The notes under the pieces were generated by a model. The model worked only from the letters and a program-made list of their open reading frames with translations, made no database searches and was not told the DNA's origin. This document shows positions 19,024 through 28,498 of a stretch of DNA of 34,026 bases, piece by piece (the stretch's first letter is position 1; every line of letters begins with the position of its first letter). The stretch lies in NCBI GenBank assembly GCA_003135455.1, contig PLBV01000095.1, positions 1-34,026 of the forward strand, written 5' to 3'. This stretch comes from Hyphomicrobiales bacterium. Its GTDB lineage: Bacteria; Pseudomonadota; Alphaproteobacteria; Rhizobiales; Methyloligellaceae. Made by a program: the position numbers and the translations under genes.

Positions 19024-21520
19024 TCGCCGCAGCGACGCGCTCGAGCAGGCCGGGCCGGCTTGGGTGTGTCTGCCTGCCGGTCTGCTCATAGCCTAGCACG
19101 TGGCCGCCGAGGCTTGCGAGCTCGGCCATACGCTGCTCGCTTTGCCTGGGGTCGGCGCCGGGCGAAACAACCGCAACCACCACTTGCACCCGGCCGGCGA
19201 GCACGGATTCCAGCTTGTGCACGGTCTCGGCGTCGGCCTGCAGGACGACGCAGTCATAGGCCTGGGACAAGGCATCGAAAATGCGCACGAGGCGCCTCGC
19301 CTCGTCGCCATTGGCCCTGACCGTCGGATTGCCGGCGGGGATCACCTGCAAGGGTGTTTGCGCATCCACATGCACGACGTCCTCGAAGCTTGCGCGCCCG
19401 GCGGCGAGATCGGTAAGGCCCGGCGCGCGCGGCAGCCCGAGCTGACCGGAAACCGATGAGGCGCTACGGGTGAGATCGACGAGCACCACGCGCTGCCGCT
19501 TGGCGGCGAGCGCGCGGGCAAGCTGGATGGCTTCGCCGGTCGACTGCGTTCTCGCCGCAACCGGCGCCACCAGGATGGTGCGCGCGGCCCCGTTGCCGTT
19601 GCGGGCGGCGATGTGGTTGAGGATGGCATCGAGGGATTTCAGCAGCGGCCCGACCTTGGCGGCCCTGGGGGCCTCGCTGTCAGGCTTCTTCACGGGGTTG
19701 GTGGGCCCGGGCGAGGCTGCTCGCTGCTGCAAATAGCGACGGAGGTCGTTCGGCTGCCCGGTAACCGGGTCGGGGCCGGAACGTGGGGTTCGGGGCGCCG
19801 TCGTGCGTGGCTCGGCCACCTCGTTCGGCGCGGCCGGCAGCGCCTTGCGCAACCGGTCGATGAAGCTCTCAAAGGCCGGCCGCTGCTCCACCACGGGCTC
19901 GGTCACGCCGTCACGGTCGCGCGGACGCGAGGCCGGCTCGGCGGCGGCCGGGCGTGCCACTCTGTCCCTATTTGTGGTCGCGGCGGCGTGTGCCGGCGGG
20001 GCCGCCAGCGGTAGCTCGGGCGCGGCCGGCGATGTCATGGGCGGAACCGCAGGCGCCGCCGTACCCGCCGTCCTGGCGGGCCGCGGGCGCTTGAGGAGAG
20101 GCTCGCTCTCGCGCAACCGCGCGGCGGCTCCCGCTGTGCTTCCGATCAGCTCGCGAGCGAGCACGAAGGCGAGCGCCAGCAAGGCCGTGGCCGCGGTGAC
20201 CAGCAGGGTGACCGGCCCGGTCTTGGGGAAGGATGGCTTGGTCGAGGCATGGGCGCGGGAGACGACGGTGGCATTGGCGGGAACGGCGCCCATATCGTGG
20301 CGCGATGCCGCGTCCTGATAGCGGGCAAGGTAGGATTCAAGTAGATCGCGGTTGGCCTTGGCCTCGCGCTCCAGAGCGCGCAGCTTGATCTCGGACTCGC
20401 TTTGGCCGGAGGCTTGCGACTTAACGTCGTTCAGACTGTTGCGAAGCGAGGTCTCGCGCGCGCTTGCGACCTCGGATTCGTTCTCCAGCCCGCGCACGAT
20501 CTTGTTCGCCTCTTCCCGGATCTGGGTGCGCACGTCGGCAAGCTCGGAGCTGAGCTGCTTGATGCGCGGATGCGAGGGTAGCAGCGTCGCCGACAGCTCG
20601 GCGAGCTGGCGCTGCACCTGCACGCGCTGCTCGATCAGCCTGGCGATCAGCTCGGATTTGAGCACCTCAGGCGTGGCGTCGATATCGCCATTGTCGTTGA
20701 GCATCTTCTTGATCAGGCGCGCGCGGGCCTCGGCTTCCGACTTCTGGGCCGCGGCCAGGATGAGCTGGCTGTTCAGCTCGGAGAGTTGCTGGGCGTTGAG
20801 GGTGACATTGTTGGACCCCGCATAGAGCCCGCTCGAGGCGCGGAAGCGTTCGACCGCCGCCTCCGATTCGCTGACCTTGGTGCGTAGCGCTTCGATCTGG
20901 GCGTTGAGCCAGGTGGTGGCATCCTTGGTCTGCTCGAGCTTCGCCTGGCGCTGCCAGTTGATATAGGCTTCGGCGAGCTTATTGGCAGCCTCGGCGGCAA
21001 GCGATGGATCGCCCGAGGTATAGTCGATAGCGATGACGCTCGACTTGTTGAGGGCGTAGACGGAGAGATGGTCCTCGAAGGCGTCGGCCGCCTTCTCCTG
21101 CTCGGACTTGTCGGAACCGCGTCCGAAACCGATGCGGTTCAATAAGCGCTTGAACAGGCTGACCCCCGCATCCTTGGCGAATTCCGGATTGTTGGAGAGA
21201 TCGAGCGTCTTGGTGACGTCAAGCGCCAAGTCGCGCGAGGTCACCACCTGCACCTGGCTCTGCACCGCCTGCTCGTCCAGGGTCTGCAGCTGGTCGCGGC
21301 CCTGATCGGCGGCGGGCCGCGTATAGGCGGAGACGTCGTTCTCGATCAGGAGGCGGGATTCTGAGGTGTAGAGCGGCCGGGCCATGGACAGGCCGATAAA
21401 GGTGATCGCGCCGGCGCCAAGCGCCAGCCCCAAGATCCACCTTTTGGCGCGCCAGAGCGCGCGGCCAAGCATCGGCAGATCGACATCTTCGGGAAGGGGA
21501 GCAACTCGTTTCCGCGACAT
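19019..21520 (-). CDS. Wzz/GumC-type chain-length determinant fused to a degenerate BY-kinase-like domain
   Basis: N-terminal TM and Wzz domain (RPLYTSESRLLIEND), long coiled coil, second TM (TLLVTAATALLALAFVLA), C-terminal P-loop-like fold without a canonical Walker A; ATG at 21520. Confidence 0.9.
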   Translation of the reverse strand: MSRKRVAPLPEDVDLPMLGRALWRAKRWILGLALGAGAITFIGLSMARPLYTSESRLLIENDVSAYTRPAADQGRDQLQTLDEQAVQSQVQVVTSRDLALDVTKTLDLSNNPEFAKDAGVSLFKRLLNRIGFGRGSDKSEQEKAADAFEDHLSVYALNKSSVIAIDYTSGDPSLAAEAANKLAEAYINWQRQAKLEQTKDATTWLNAQIEALRTKVSESEAAVERFRASSGLYAGSNNVTLNAQQLSELNSQLILAAAQKSEAEARARLIKKMLNDNGDIDATPEVLKSELIARLIEQRVQVQRQLAELSATLLPSHPRIKQLSSELADVRTQIREEANKIVRGLENESEVASARETSLRNSLNDVKSQASGQSESEIKLRALEREAKANRDLLESYLARYQDAASRHDMGAVPANATVVSRAHASTKPSFPKTGPVTLLVTAATALLALAFVLARELIGSTAGAAARLRESEPLLKRPRPARTAGTAAPAVPPMTSPAAPELPLAAPPAHAAATTNRDRVARPAAAEPASRPRDRDGVTEPVVEQRPAFESFIDRLRKALPAAPNEVAEPRTTAPRTPRSGPDPVTGQPNDLRRYLQQRAASPGPTNPVKKPDSEAPRAAKVGPLLKSLDAILNHIAARNGNGAARTILVAPVAARTQSTGEAIQLARALAAKRQRVVLVDLTRSASSVSGQLGLPRAPGLTDLAAGRASFEDVVHVDAQTPLQVIPAGNPTVRANGDEARRLVRIFDALSQAYDCVVLQADAETVHKLESVLAGRVQVVVAVVSPGADPRQSEQRMAELASLGGHVLGYEQTGRQTHPSRPGLLERVAAAI

Positions 21521-21677
21521 GACTGACTGAACTCCGTGGCGACTGGAGCCCATTAAAGCGCCTTGGCGTAACCAAATGCTTAAGTTCGGGGTCGCTTCGA
21601 CACGGACGCTTAGCATTCGTTAACCATGCTCGGCATACATCAGGGGTATGCAAAGCGAGCTAAGTCGTGCGGCGCAT

Positions 21678-22319
21678 ATGCTGCGGTTGGTCCTGGTCAC
21701 GCTGCTTGTTGCCGCTGCCCTTGGCGGTTGCAAGATGCGCGCGATTCCCGGCCTGTTGATGCCGGGCTCGGCGCTCGCAACGCCCGCCCCCCTGCCCCCG
21801 CCAGGCGCGTTTGCCGCAGCACCTATGGGCGCAATTCCCGGCGTGCCGGTCGTGGTCAACGAGACCTACAGGCTGGATAGCGGCGACCGCGTGCGCATCG
21901 TGGTGTTCGGCCAGGACAATCTTTCGCGCGTCTATGGCGTCGATGGCAGCGGCTATATCTCGCTGCCGCTGATCGGCCCGGTGTGTGCGCGCGGTCTCAC
22001 CACCTTCCAGCTTGCTGCCGCCCTCGCAGGCGAGCTCAAGCGCAAATATGTGAAGGACCCGAAGGTCACCGCCGAGGTCGACGTTTATCGGCCCTTCTTC
22101 ATCCTGGGCGAGGTGAAGAAGCCCGGTCAGTTCGCTTACGTTAATGGCATGTCGGTGGAGACCGCGGTGGCGATTGCCGAGGGCTATACCGAGCGCGCCA
22201 ACGAGCGCAAAGTGCGGCTCACCCGCAAATTCGGTGGCGTGATGAGCACGGTCATAGTGGCAACCGACTATCCGCTGCAACCAGGCGACACTGTTTACGT
22301 GCTCGAACGGTTCTTCTAA
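21678..22319 (+). CDS. polysaccharide export outer-membrane lipoprotein (Wza-like)
   Basis: Lipobox AALGGC; YRLDSGDRVRIVVFGQDNLSRVYGVDGSGYISLPLIGPV; SLBB-like FFILGEVKKPGQFAYVNGMSVETAVAIAEGYT. Confidence 0.92.
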   Translation: MLRLVLVTLLVAAALGGCKMRAIPGLLMPGSALATPAPLPPPGAFAAAPMGAIPGVPVVVNETYRLDSGDRVRIVVFGQDNLSRVYGVDGSGYISLPLIGPVCARGLTTFQLAAALAGELKRKYVKDPKVTAEVDVYRPFFILGEVKKPGQFAYVNGMSVETAVAIAEGYTERANERKVRLTRKFGGVMSTVIVATDYPLQPGDTVYVLERFF

Positions 22320-22361
22320 AGAGCGAGGGAACTTCCCTAACAAGGTTTCGTTGCTCCGCTC

Positions 22362-23495
22362 GTGGCTTCCCCACTTCGCATCCTCCATTGCCTCCGAGCG
22401 CCGGTCGGTGGGCTCTTCCGCCATGTGCACGATCTGGCGAGGGGCCAGGCCGAGCTCGGGCTCGAGGTGGGTGTGATCTGCGATGCGGAGAGCGGCGGCG
22501 AGGACGCTGCCCGGGCGCTCCGGCGTCTTACCGACAGTTGCGCCCTTGGGGTGAAGCGCATTCCCATGAGCCGCCAGGTGGGCTTGGGCGACTGGCGCGC
22601 CTATCGGGAGGTCGCACGGTTTGCATCCGGTCTCGGCGTCGACGTGCTGCACGGCCATGGCGCCAAGGGCGGCGCCTATGCGCGGCTCGCCGGCCGGACG
22701 CTGAAGCGCAAAGGCCGAAGGCTGGGCAGCTTCTACACGCCGCATGGGGGCAGCCTGCACTATTCGCCGGCGACCATTTCGGGAAAGCTCTACATCGCCG
22801 CCGAGCGCATGCTGGCCCCGCTCACCGACGGGCTGATCTTCGAAAGCCGTTTCGCCGCCCGCCGCTACCAGGAGCTGATCGGCGAGGTGCGCTGTGAGCT
22901 CCGCATCATCCCGAACGGCCTTTATCCGTTTGAATTCTACGAGCCGACGCTTGCCGATGACGCCGCCGACTTCGTCTTCGTCGGCGAGCTCAGAGCGCTC
23001 AAGGGCGTGGATACGCTGCTCGAGGCCCTGGCCGATGGCCAGACCGTCTATCCGTCAAGCGCGATCATCGTCGGCGGCGGTCCCGACGCAGACGAGTTCA
23101 AGCGGCTCGCGCGCAAGCTCGGATTGGGGCCCAAGGTCGTTTTTGCCGGCCCGCAGCCGGCGCGCACCGCCTTTGCCCGCGGCCGCTGCGTGGTGGTGCC
23201 GTCGCGGGCTGAGTCCTTCCCCTACATCGTGCTGGAGGCCGCGGCCGCGCAGATGCCGCTGATCGCTACCGATGTGGGCGGGATCCCTGAGATCGTCGCG
23301 AGCTATGGAATCCTCATCCCGCCAGGAGACGCCACGGCGCTGGCCGCCCAGATGCGTTCATTCCTCTCAAGCCCGGAGCCGTTTTTGGAACGCGCGCGCA
23401 AATTGCAGCGCCACGTGGCCGAGACCTTTACCGTTGAGGCCATGACGCGCGAGATCGTCGACTTCTATCGCGCCAAGTTCGCAACCGCCGCTTAA
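22362..23495 (+). CDS. glycosyltransferase family 4-like protein
   Basis: RILHCLRAPVGGLFRHVHDLARGQ, FVGELRALKGVDTLLEAL, VVVPSRAESFPYIVLEAAAAQMPLIATDVGGIPEIV; GTG start. Confidence 0.92.
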   Translation: MASPLRILHCLRAPVGGLFRHVHDLARGQAELGLEVGVICDAESGGEDAARALRRLTDSCALGVKRIPMSRQVGLGDWRAYREVARFASGLGVDVLHGHGAKGGAYARLAGRTLKRKGRRLGSFYTPHGGSLHYSPATISGKLYIAAERMLAPLTDGLIFESRFAARRYQELIGEVRCELRIIPNGLYPFEFYEPTLADDAADFVFVGELRALKGVDTLLEALADGQTVYPSSAIIVGGGPDADEFKRLARKLGLGPKVVFAGPQPARTAFARGRCVVVPSRAESFPYIVLEAAAAQMPLIATDVGGIPEIVASYGILIPPGDATALAAQMRSFLSSPEPFLERARKLQRHVAETFTVEAMTREIVDFYRAKFATAA

Positions 23496-23685
23496 CTATA
23501 GATGCAGCCCGTGCCATCGCGCGGGGCCCCCCTTCACCCATCCCAAACTCCTGCCATGCCATGACGACGCTGTCGCCGCTCGCCGGGCTTCGCCCGCGCG
23601 GGTTCCTGGCATGCAATCTGCTTTGGCTGAGCGCCGAGTTCAGCCGAGCGGCTCGCGCGTAAGCAGCCGGCGAGTCGAGAAGCAA

Positions 23686-25245
23686 ATGGGCATCATCGAT
23701 ACCAAAATTGCACCCGACGCGCGCAAACGCGTCCCGAAGCGGGACTCTGGCTGCCGCGGCGCTCCCGCGTCTTTCGAGGAGCGCCGCCTTAGCCCGCGGC
23801 CGCGGCTTGCCGAGATCAGGCGGGGCGCCACGCTCAATCTCTTGCCGGCGACCGTGGTCACCGGTGCCGCGCGTATTGCCGAGTTCTTGCTCATCGCCAC
23901 ATTAGGCTTCGCCATCTACCTCTTCTATGTGGAACGAGAGGGCCCACCCACCCACCTCGTCTATCTCGGCGCGGTGCTGGTCGCGGCGACGGCCTACATG
24001 GTGATGCTGCAGGTCTTCGATCTTTACCGGGTGGCCGCCTTCAGCGCCTTCGTACGCAGCTTTGCGCGTATTGCCGTGGCCTGGACGCTGGTCATTGCCG
24101 GGCTGATGTCGCTCGCCTTCTTCGTCAAGGTGGGGGCCGAGTTTTCTCGCGTGTGGATCGCCACCTGGTATGTGGCGACGCTGTCGGCGCTGTTCGCCGA
24201 GCGGCTCGGTCTCTCGCTCTTGGTCAAGCGCTGGCTGAAGGAAGGACGTCTCAGCCGCCGCGCCGTCATCGTGGGTGGCGGCCCTGAGGCCGAGCAGCTG
24301 ATCAAGGCCCTGGAGGCCTCGCCAGGGACCGACATCCGCATCGCCGGCATCTTCGACGACCGCGGCCATCACCGGGTGTCGCCCATGGTCGCGGGCTACC
24401 CGAAGCTCGGCAATATCGATGAGCTCGTCGAGTTCGCGCGGGCCTCGCGTATCGACCTTTTGATCGTGTCGCTGCCGGTCACCGCCGAGAAGCGGCTGCT
24501 CGCGCTCCTGAAGAAGCTCTGGGTGCTGCCCGTCGATATCCGCCTCTCGGCGCACAACAACATGCTGAGATTCCGCCCGCGGACCTATTCCTATATCGGC
24601 AACGTCCCTTTCATCGACATTACCGACAAGCCGATCGCCGACTGGGACCATGTGCAGAAGCTGCTGTTCGACAAGGTGGTGGCGGTGCTTGCGCTCATTG
24701 CATTCGCGCCGGTCATGGCGCTGATCTGCCTTGCCATTAAGCTCGACTCCAAGGGCCCCGTGCTGTTCCGGCAGAAGCGCCAGGGCTTCAACAATGAGCT
24801 GATCGACGTCTACAAATTCCGCTCCATGTATGTGGACCGAGCGGACGCGGATGCGAGCCGGCTGGTGAGGAAGGGCGACCCGCGCGTGACGAGGGTCGGC
24901 CGCTTCCTGCGCAAGACGAGCCTCGATGAGCTGCCGCAGCTGTTCAATGTGATCAAGGGCGAGCTGTCGCTGGTGGGCCCCCGTCCGCACGCGCTGAAGG
25001 CCAAGGCCGAGCACCGGCTCTATGCCGATGTGGTCGACGGCTATTTCGCCCGCCACCGGGTGAAGCCGGGCGTCACCGGCTGGGCCCAGGTCAATGGCTG
25101 GCGGGGCGAGACCGACACCGAGGACAAGATCCAGCGGCGGGTCGAGCACGATCTCTACTATATCGAGAATTGGTCGGTGACCTTCGACCTCTACATCCTG
25201 TTGATGACGCCGGTCGCCCTGCTCAAGACCGAGAACGCCTACTAG
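23686..25245 (+). CDS. polyprenyl-phosphate hexose-1-phosphate transferase (WcaJ/ExoY-like)
   Basis: CoA-binding-like middle domain ([17 protein letters not shown]) and C-terminal bacterial sugar transferase ([65 protein letters not shown]). Confidence 0.94.
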   Translation: MGIIDTKIAPDARKRVPKRDSGCRGAPASFEERRLSPRPRLAEIRRGATLNLLPATVVTGAARIAEFLLIATLGFAIYLFYVEREGPPTHLVYLGAVLVAATAYMVMLQVFDLYRVAAFSAFVRSFARIAVAWTLVIAGLMSLAFFVKVGAEFSRVWIATWYVATLSALFAERLGLSLLVKRWLKEGRLSRRAVIVGGGPEAEQLIKALEASPGTDIRIAGIFDDRGHHRVSPMVAGYPKLGNIDELVEFARASRIDLLIVSLPVTAEKRLLALLKKLWVLPVDIRLSAHNNMLRFRPRTYSYIGNVPFIDITDKPIADWDHVQKLLFDKVVAVLALIAFAPVMALICLAIKLDSKGPVLFRQKRQGFNNELIDVYKFRSMYVDRADADASRLVRKGDPRVTRVGRFLRKTSLDELPQLFNVIKGELSLVGPRPHALKAKAEHRLYADVVDGYFARHRVKPGVTGWAQVNGWRGETDTEDKIQRRVEHDLYYIENWSVTFDLYILLMTPVALLKTENAY

Positions 25246-25259
25246 GGCAGAAGGCCGCC

Positions 25260-26549
25260 ATGTCCGCTTATGCTGCCACCGCCACAACGGCCTCTGCTAT
25301 CAGCGGGGCTCGGCCGCGTCTGATCGGGAGCGGCGTCCGCCGGCTGGTGCTTGTCTTTGTGTGGATCACCATCGCCTCGAGCGCGATCGTGGTCTCGGAC
25401 CCCGCCCCCTATGACGCTTTGATGGTCGCGGTGGCCCTACTGCTGCCGGTCGTAGGCCTGGCGCAGTTCAACCGCGGGATCTCGCTCTATCTCCTGCTCT
25501 GGGTCGCCATCCTCTCCGGCGGGCTGCTCGCCACGACGCAGGCAGCCGCGCTCGACGTGCCGGCGAGCCATATGGGCATCACCGTCTATCTCGCGCTTTC
25601 CTCGGTGGTGCTGGCGGCCTTCGTCGCGCATAGCCCCGAAGGCCATGTGCGGTTGATCATGTCGGCCTATACGGCCTCGGCGCTGATCGCGGCGACTGCG
25701 GCGCTGATCGGCTATTTCAGCCTCGTGCCTGGGGCTTACGACCTCTTCACCGAATATGGCCGGGCGCGGGGCACTTTCAAGGACCCCAACGTGCTCGGGG
25801 CGTTTCTCGTGCCTGCGCTCCTCTATGCCTTCAACCTGGTGATAACCGGCCGTTTCGGCAAAGCGAGCCTGGCGATGATTGCCATGCCGATGCTCTTGTT
25901 CGGCTCGCTGCTCACCTTCTCGCGCGGCGCCTGGATAAACCTCGCCGTGTCGCTTGCCCTCTATGCGTATTTCACCTTCGGCGCCGCCGCCAGCCACCGG
26001 CAGCGGCTGAAGCTTATTATCGCGATGGTGCTGGCCGGGGTGCTCGGCGTCGGCGTGCTTGCGGCCGCGCAAAGCATCCCCAAGGTCGCCGACCTCATGG
26101 GCGAACGGGCCTCCTTCGAGCAATCCTACGACACGGGGCCGGAGGGACGCTTCGGCGGGCAGCAAAAGGCCGGCGGTCTCATCGTGACGCATCCGCTGGG
26201 CATTGGCGCGCTCGAGTTCCGTGAGCGCTACCATCATGAGGACGTGCACGAGGTCTATCTCAGCATGTTCCTCAATGCGGGCTGGGTCGGCGGCACGCTC
26301 TATCTCGCCGTCGTGCTGCTGACCATTGGGCTTGGCTTAAGGCAGGTGGTCAGGGATCGCGGCGGCGACGGGATCAGCGCCGTGCTGGTCGCGGCCTTTA
26401 TCGGCATGGCGCTGGAAGGCCTCGTGATCGACAGCGACCACTGGCGCCACTTCTACCTGGTGATGGCCATGATCTGGGGCATGGCGTTGGCAGGCACGCT
26501 GCCCACGTCCGCAACGGGGCACGGCCGCCACCAGAGCGTCATCGGGTAA
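25260..26549 (+). CDS. O-antigen ligase / Wzy polymerase-like membrane protein
   Basis: Multiple TM segments; GTFKDPNVLGAFLVPALLYA, LLTFSRGAWINLAVSLALY, HPLGIGALEFRERYHHEDVHEVYLSMFLNAGWVGG. Confidence 0.88.
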   Translation: MSAYAATATTASAISGARPRLIGSGVRRLVLVFVWITIASSAIVVSDPAPYDALMVAVALLLPVVGLAQFNRGISLYLLLWVAILSGGLLATTQAAALDVPASHMGITVYLALSSVVLAAFVAHSPEGHVRLIMSAYTASALIAATAALIGYFSLVPGAYDLFTEYGRARGTFKDPNVLGAFLVPALLYAFNLVITGRFGKASLAMIAMPMLLFGSLLTFSRGAWINLAVSLALYAYFTFGAAASHRQRLKLIIAMVLAGVLGVGVLAAAQSIPKVADLMGERASFEQSYDTGPEGRFGGQQKAGGLIVTHPLGIGALEFRERYHHEDVHEVYLSMFLNAGWVGGTLYLAVVLLTIGLGLRQVVRDRGGDGISAVLVAAFIGMALEGLVIDSDHWRHFYLVMAMIWGMALAGTLPTSATGHGRHQSVIG

Positions 26550-26725
26550 GCGGAAAAACCCGCGCCTGGCGGCGGGAGGCTGGCTGTTCGGTGGAGGAAC
26601 TCTGGCATTTCCTGCCGAACTCAACCTCGGAATCCGACTATCCTGAGATGGGATGAGAAGGCCAGCGTGGGCAGCGAACGCTGAAGCCGCGCCGGTTTCA
26701 CCCAACTCTGCAAAAGGACCCAACC

Positions 26726-27364
26726 GTGCTTCCGATCGAATATATCTTCACGATACTCTTCCTCGCGATGGGGCCGCTCCGGACGATTCCGGTTTTCTAC
26801 GAGTTGACGCGCGAGAACGATTGGCCGTACCGAATCCGCGCAGCCGTGTTTGCGACGCTGATGGCGGGTGCGATCATCGCCCTGGTCGCGGTCTCCGGCG
26901 TGGAGACGATCCAGAGTTGGCACGTCTCCGTTGCGGCGCTCGATATCGCCATCGGAATTTTGCTGATCCGCTCGACGTTCTCCACGCTCTCGATCCTCAG
27001 TCCGGGAAATAAGCAACCTGCCAATCAAGCGGAAGACTCGGACCGGACGCCGGTATCCGCCGCAGCGCTGGCGTTCTCGCCCATGGCAGCCCCAACGATC
27101 GTGACGCCCACCGGCGTCGTTACCGTCGTGTTGTTTCTATTGCTGGCCCAAGGCGATGCTGCCCTCAAGTATCAGATCTATCTGCTGCTCTTGCTGATGC
27201 TCGGGTTGAACCTCGCCGGCATGCTGCTCGCGGGCTTTATCGTGCGATTTGTGCGCGTGACGACGCTCGAGATCATCGGGTGGGTCTTCGCGGCAATGCA
27301 GGCAGCGTTGGCCGTGGAAGTGATCCTGAGCGGTTTGAAGCTTGCGGGCTTCGCGTCGCATTAA
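26726..27364 (+). CDS. MarC family membrane protein
   Basis: FLAMGPLRTIPVFYELTRE, SFSPMAAPTIVTPTGVVTVVLFL-like region (ALAFSPMAAPTIVTPTGVVTVVLFLLL), multiple TM helices. Confidence 0.85.
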   Translation: MLPIEYIFTILFLAMGPLRTIPVFYELTRENDWPYRIRAAVFATLMAGAIIALVAVSGVETIQSWHVSVAALDIAIGILLIRSTFSTLSILSPGNKQPANQAEDSDRTPVSAAALAFSPMAAPTIVTPTGVVTVVLFLLLAQGDAALKYQIYLLLLLMLGLNLAGMLLAGFIVRFVRVTTLEIIGWVFAAMQAALAVEVILSGLKLAGFASH

Positions 27365-27784
27365 AACGGCATTGGGTGGCAAGAACACCAAGGCCTTAGT
27401 CCGCGACGGAAACCGATGGGTTACGGGGTTACGGCGTAATCGCACCGTAATCGTCGCGCCATATGCTCGCTCATGCTAACCCCAACGGAATGCAATCTTG
27501 AGACCGCCGATAGATGGTTCGAAGTTGCACCAGAGAGGATCGATATTCGTGTAACTATAAAGCGATTATGAATATTCAACCCGAACAACCAATTTATTAA
27601 AACATTCAAATACGGAGGAAGCCTCGGAACCTCAAGTTATATTTACTATCCGTGCGATAGTCCCCCTTCCACCATAGATGAAGCCATAAATGCAGAATCC
27701 GAATCCGCTCGCGTATACCTGCATAAACAGCAATCGAACCGATCCAATTGCGCCTATCGCGATGTAAACGAGCGTCTCCATGCT

Positions 27785-28281
27785 TATTGATCCAAGCCTT
27801 TCGACAAGCCGTTCAAAATGTCTGGACCGATTTGGAGTTTCAGGTTCCGCCCAACGCGGACCTCATCGCGTCTGGCGCTTTAGCAAATCCCTCGTCAATT
27901 ATCGGCAACGAAGTGAGCTACTGCGCAGGTCCTCGAACGGTCCAGGTTGACGCGATTGTCTATCATAAGGAAGCCCGCACCCTCCGTTCCTATGAAGTGA
28001 AGCGTGGGTTTGGGGCTCACGACGCAGGAAAGCGCAGATCGATCCTTCGTGATGCGCTTTGTATGCAGTTGCTCTTGAAATCTTACGGTCAGTCGCGGGG
28101 CCTCGACCCTGCGTCTGTTAGCAGCCATGTGATTTTCTATTACGGCAAACTTTCGGTGCCCCGCCCGTTTGCGATCAAAGGCAGCGAACTTGATGAGCAT
28201 TTCGGCTTCCCGGTCAGAGACGCCATCGAGACAGTGAACGACCGCTTCAAGGACCGATTATTCTCAATCTTAGCGGGATGA
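27785..28281 (+). CDS. hypothetical protein with PD-(D/E)XK-like nuclease signature
   Basis: VQVDAIVYHKEARTLRSYEVKRGFGAHDAGKRRSILRDALCMQLLLKSYG: D-x14-ExK plus downstream helix with Q; TTG start near 27785 or 27748; may be N-terminally truncated. Confidence 0.55.
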
Positions 28282-28324
28282 GTTACGAGCGCCCTTGCCA
28301 ACTCCAATCCTGTGCACCACTCAG

Positions 28325-28498
28325 TCAGCAGCCGGGCCGTGTTGTCTTGAGGGGGAGGATCATCGCGGGGGGAACGGCTCCAGAACCAACGACGACGACA
28401 CCGCGCCGAGCAAGGTCATGGAAGGCGGCAGACGTGACGCCGATCAGCCGCGCCAATGCGGACGCGCCGACCTCTGCGGGAAGCTCGATCTTCGCCAT
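28325..28498 (-). pseudogene. Short HTH protein resembling the N-terminus of phage terminase small subunit (Nu1-like), probably truncated
   Basis: MAKIELPAEVGASALARLIGVTSAAFHDLARRGVVVVGSGAVPPAMILPLK resembles winged-HTH starts of phage terminase small subunits; only 57 aa. Confidence 0.45.

Noticed and set aside
21660-22760. 366-aa minus-strand ORF spanning wza and the glycosyltransferase
   Set aside because: Spans two well-supported genes in antisense; high-GC artefact.
23902-25287. 461-aa minus-strand ORF opposite the sugar transferase
   Set aside because: Antisense shadow; low-complexity R/H/E-rich translation.
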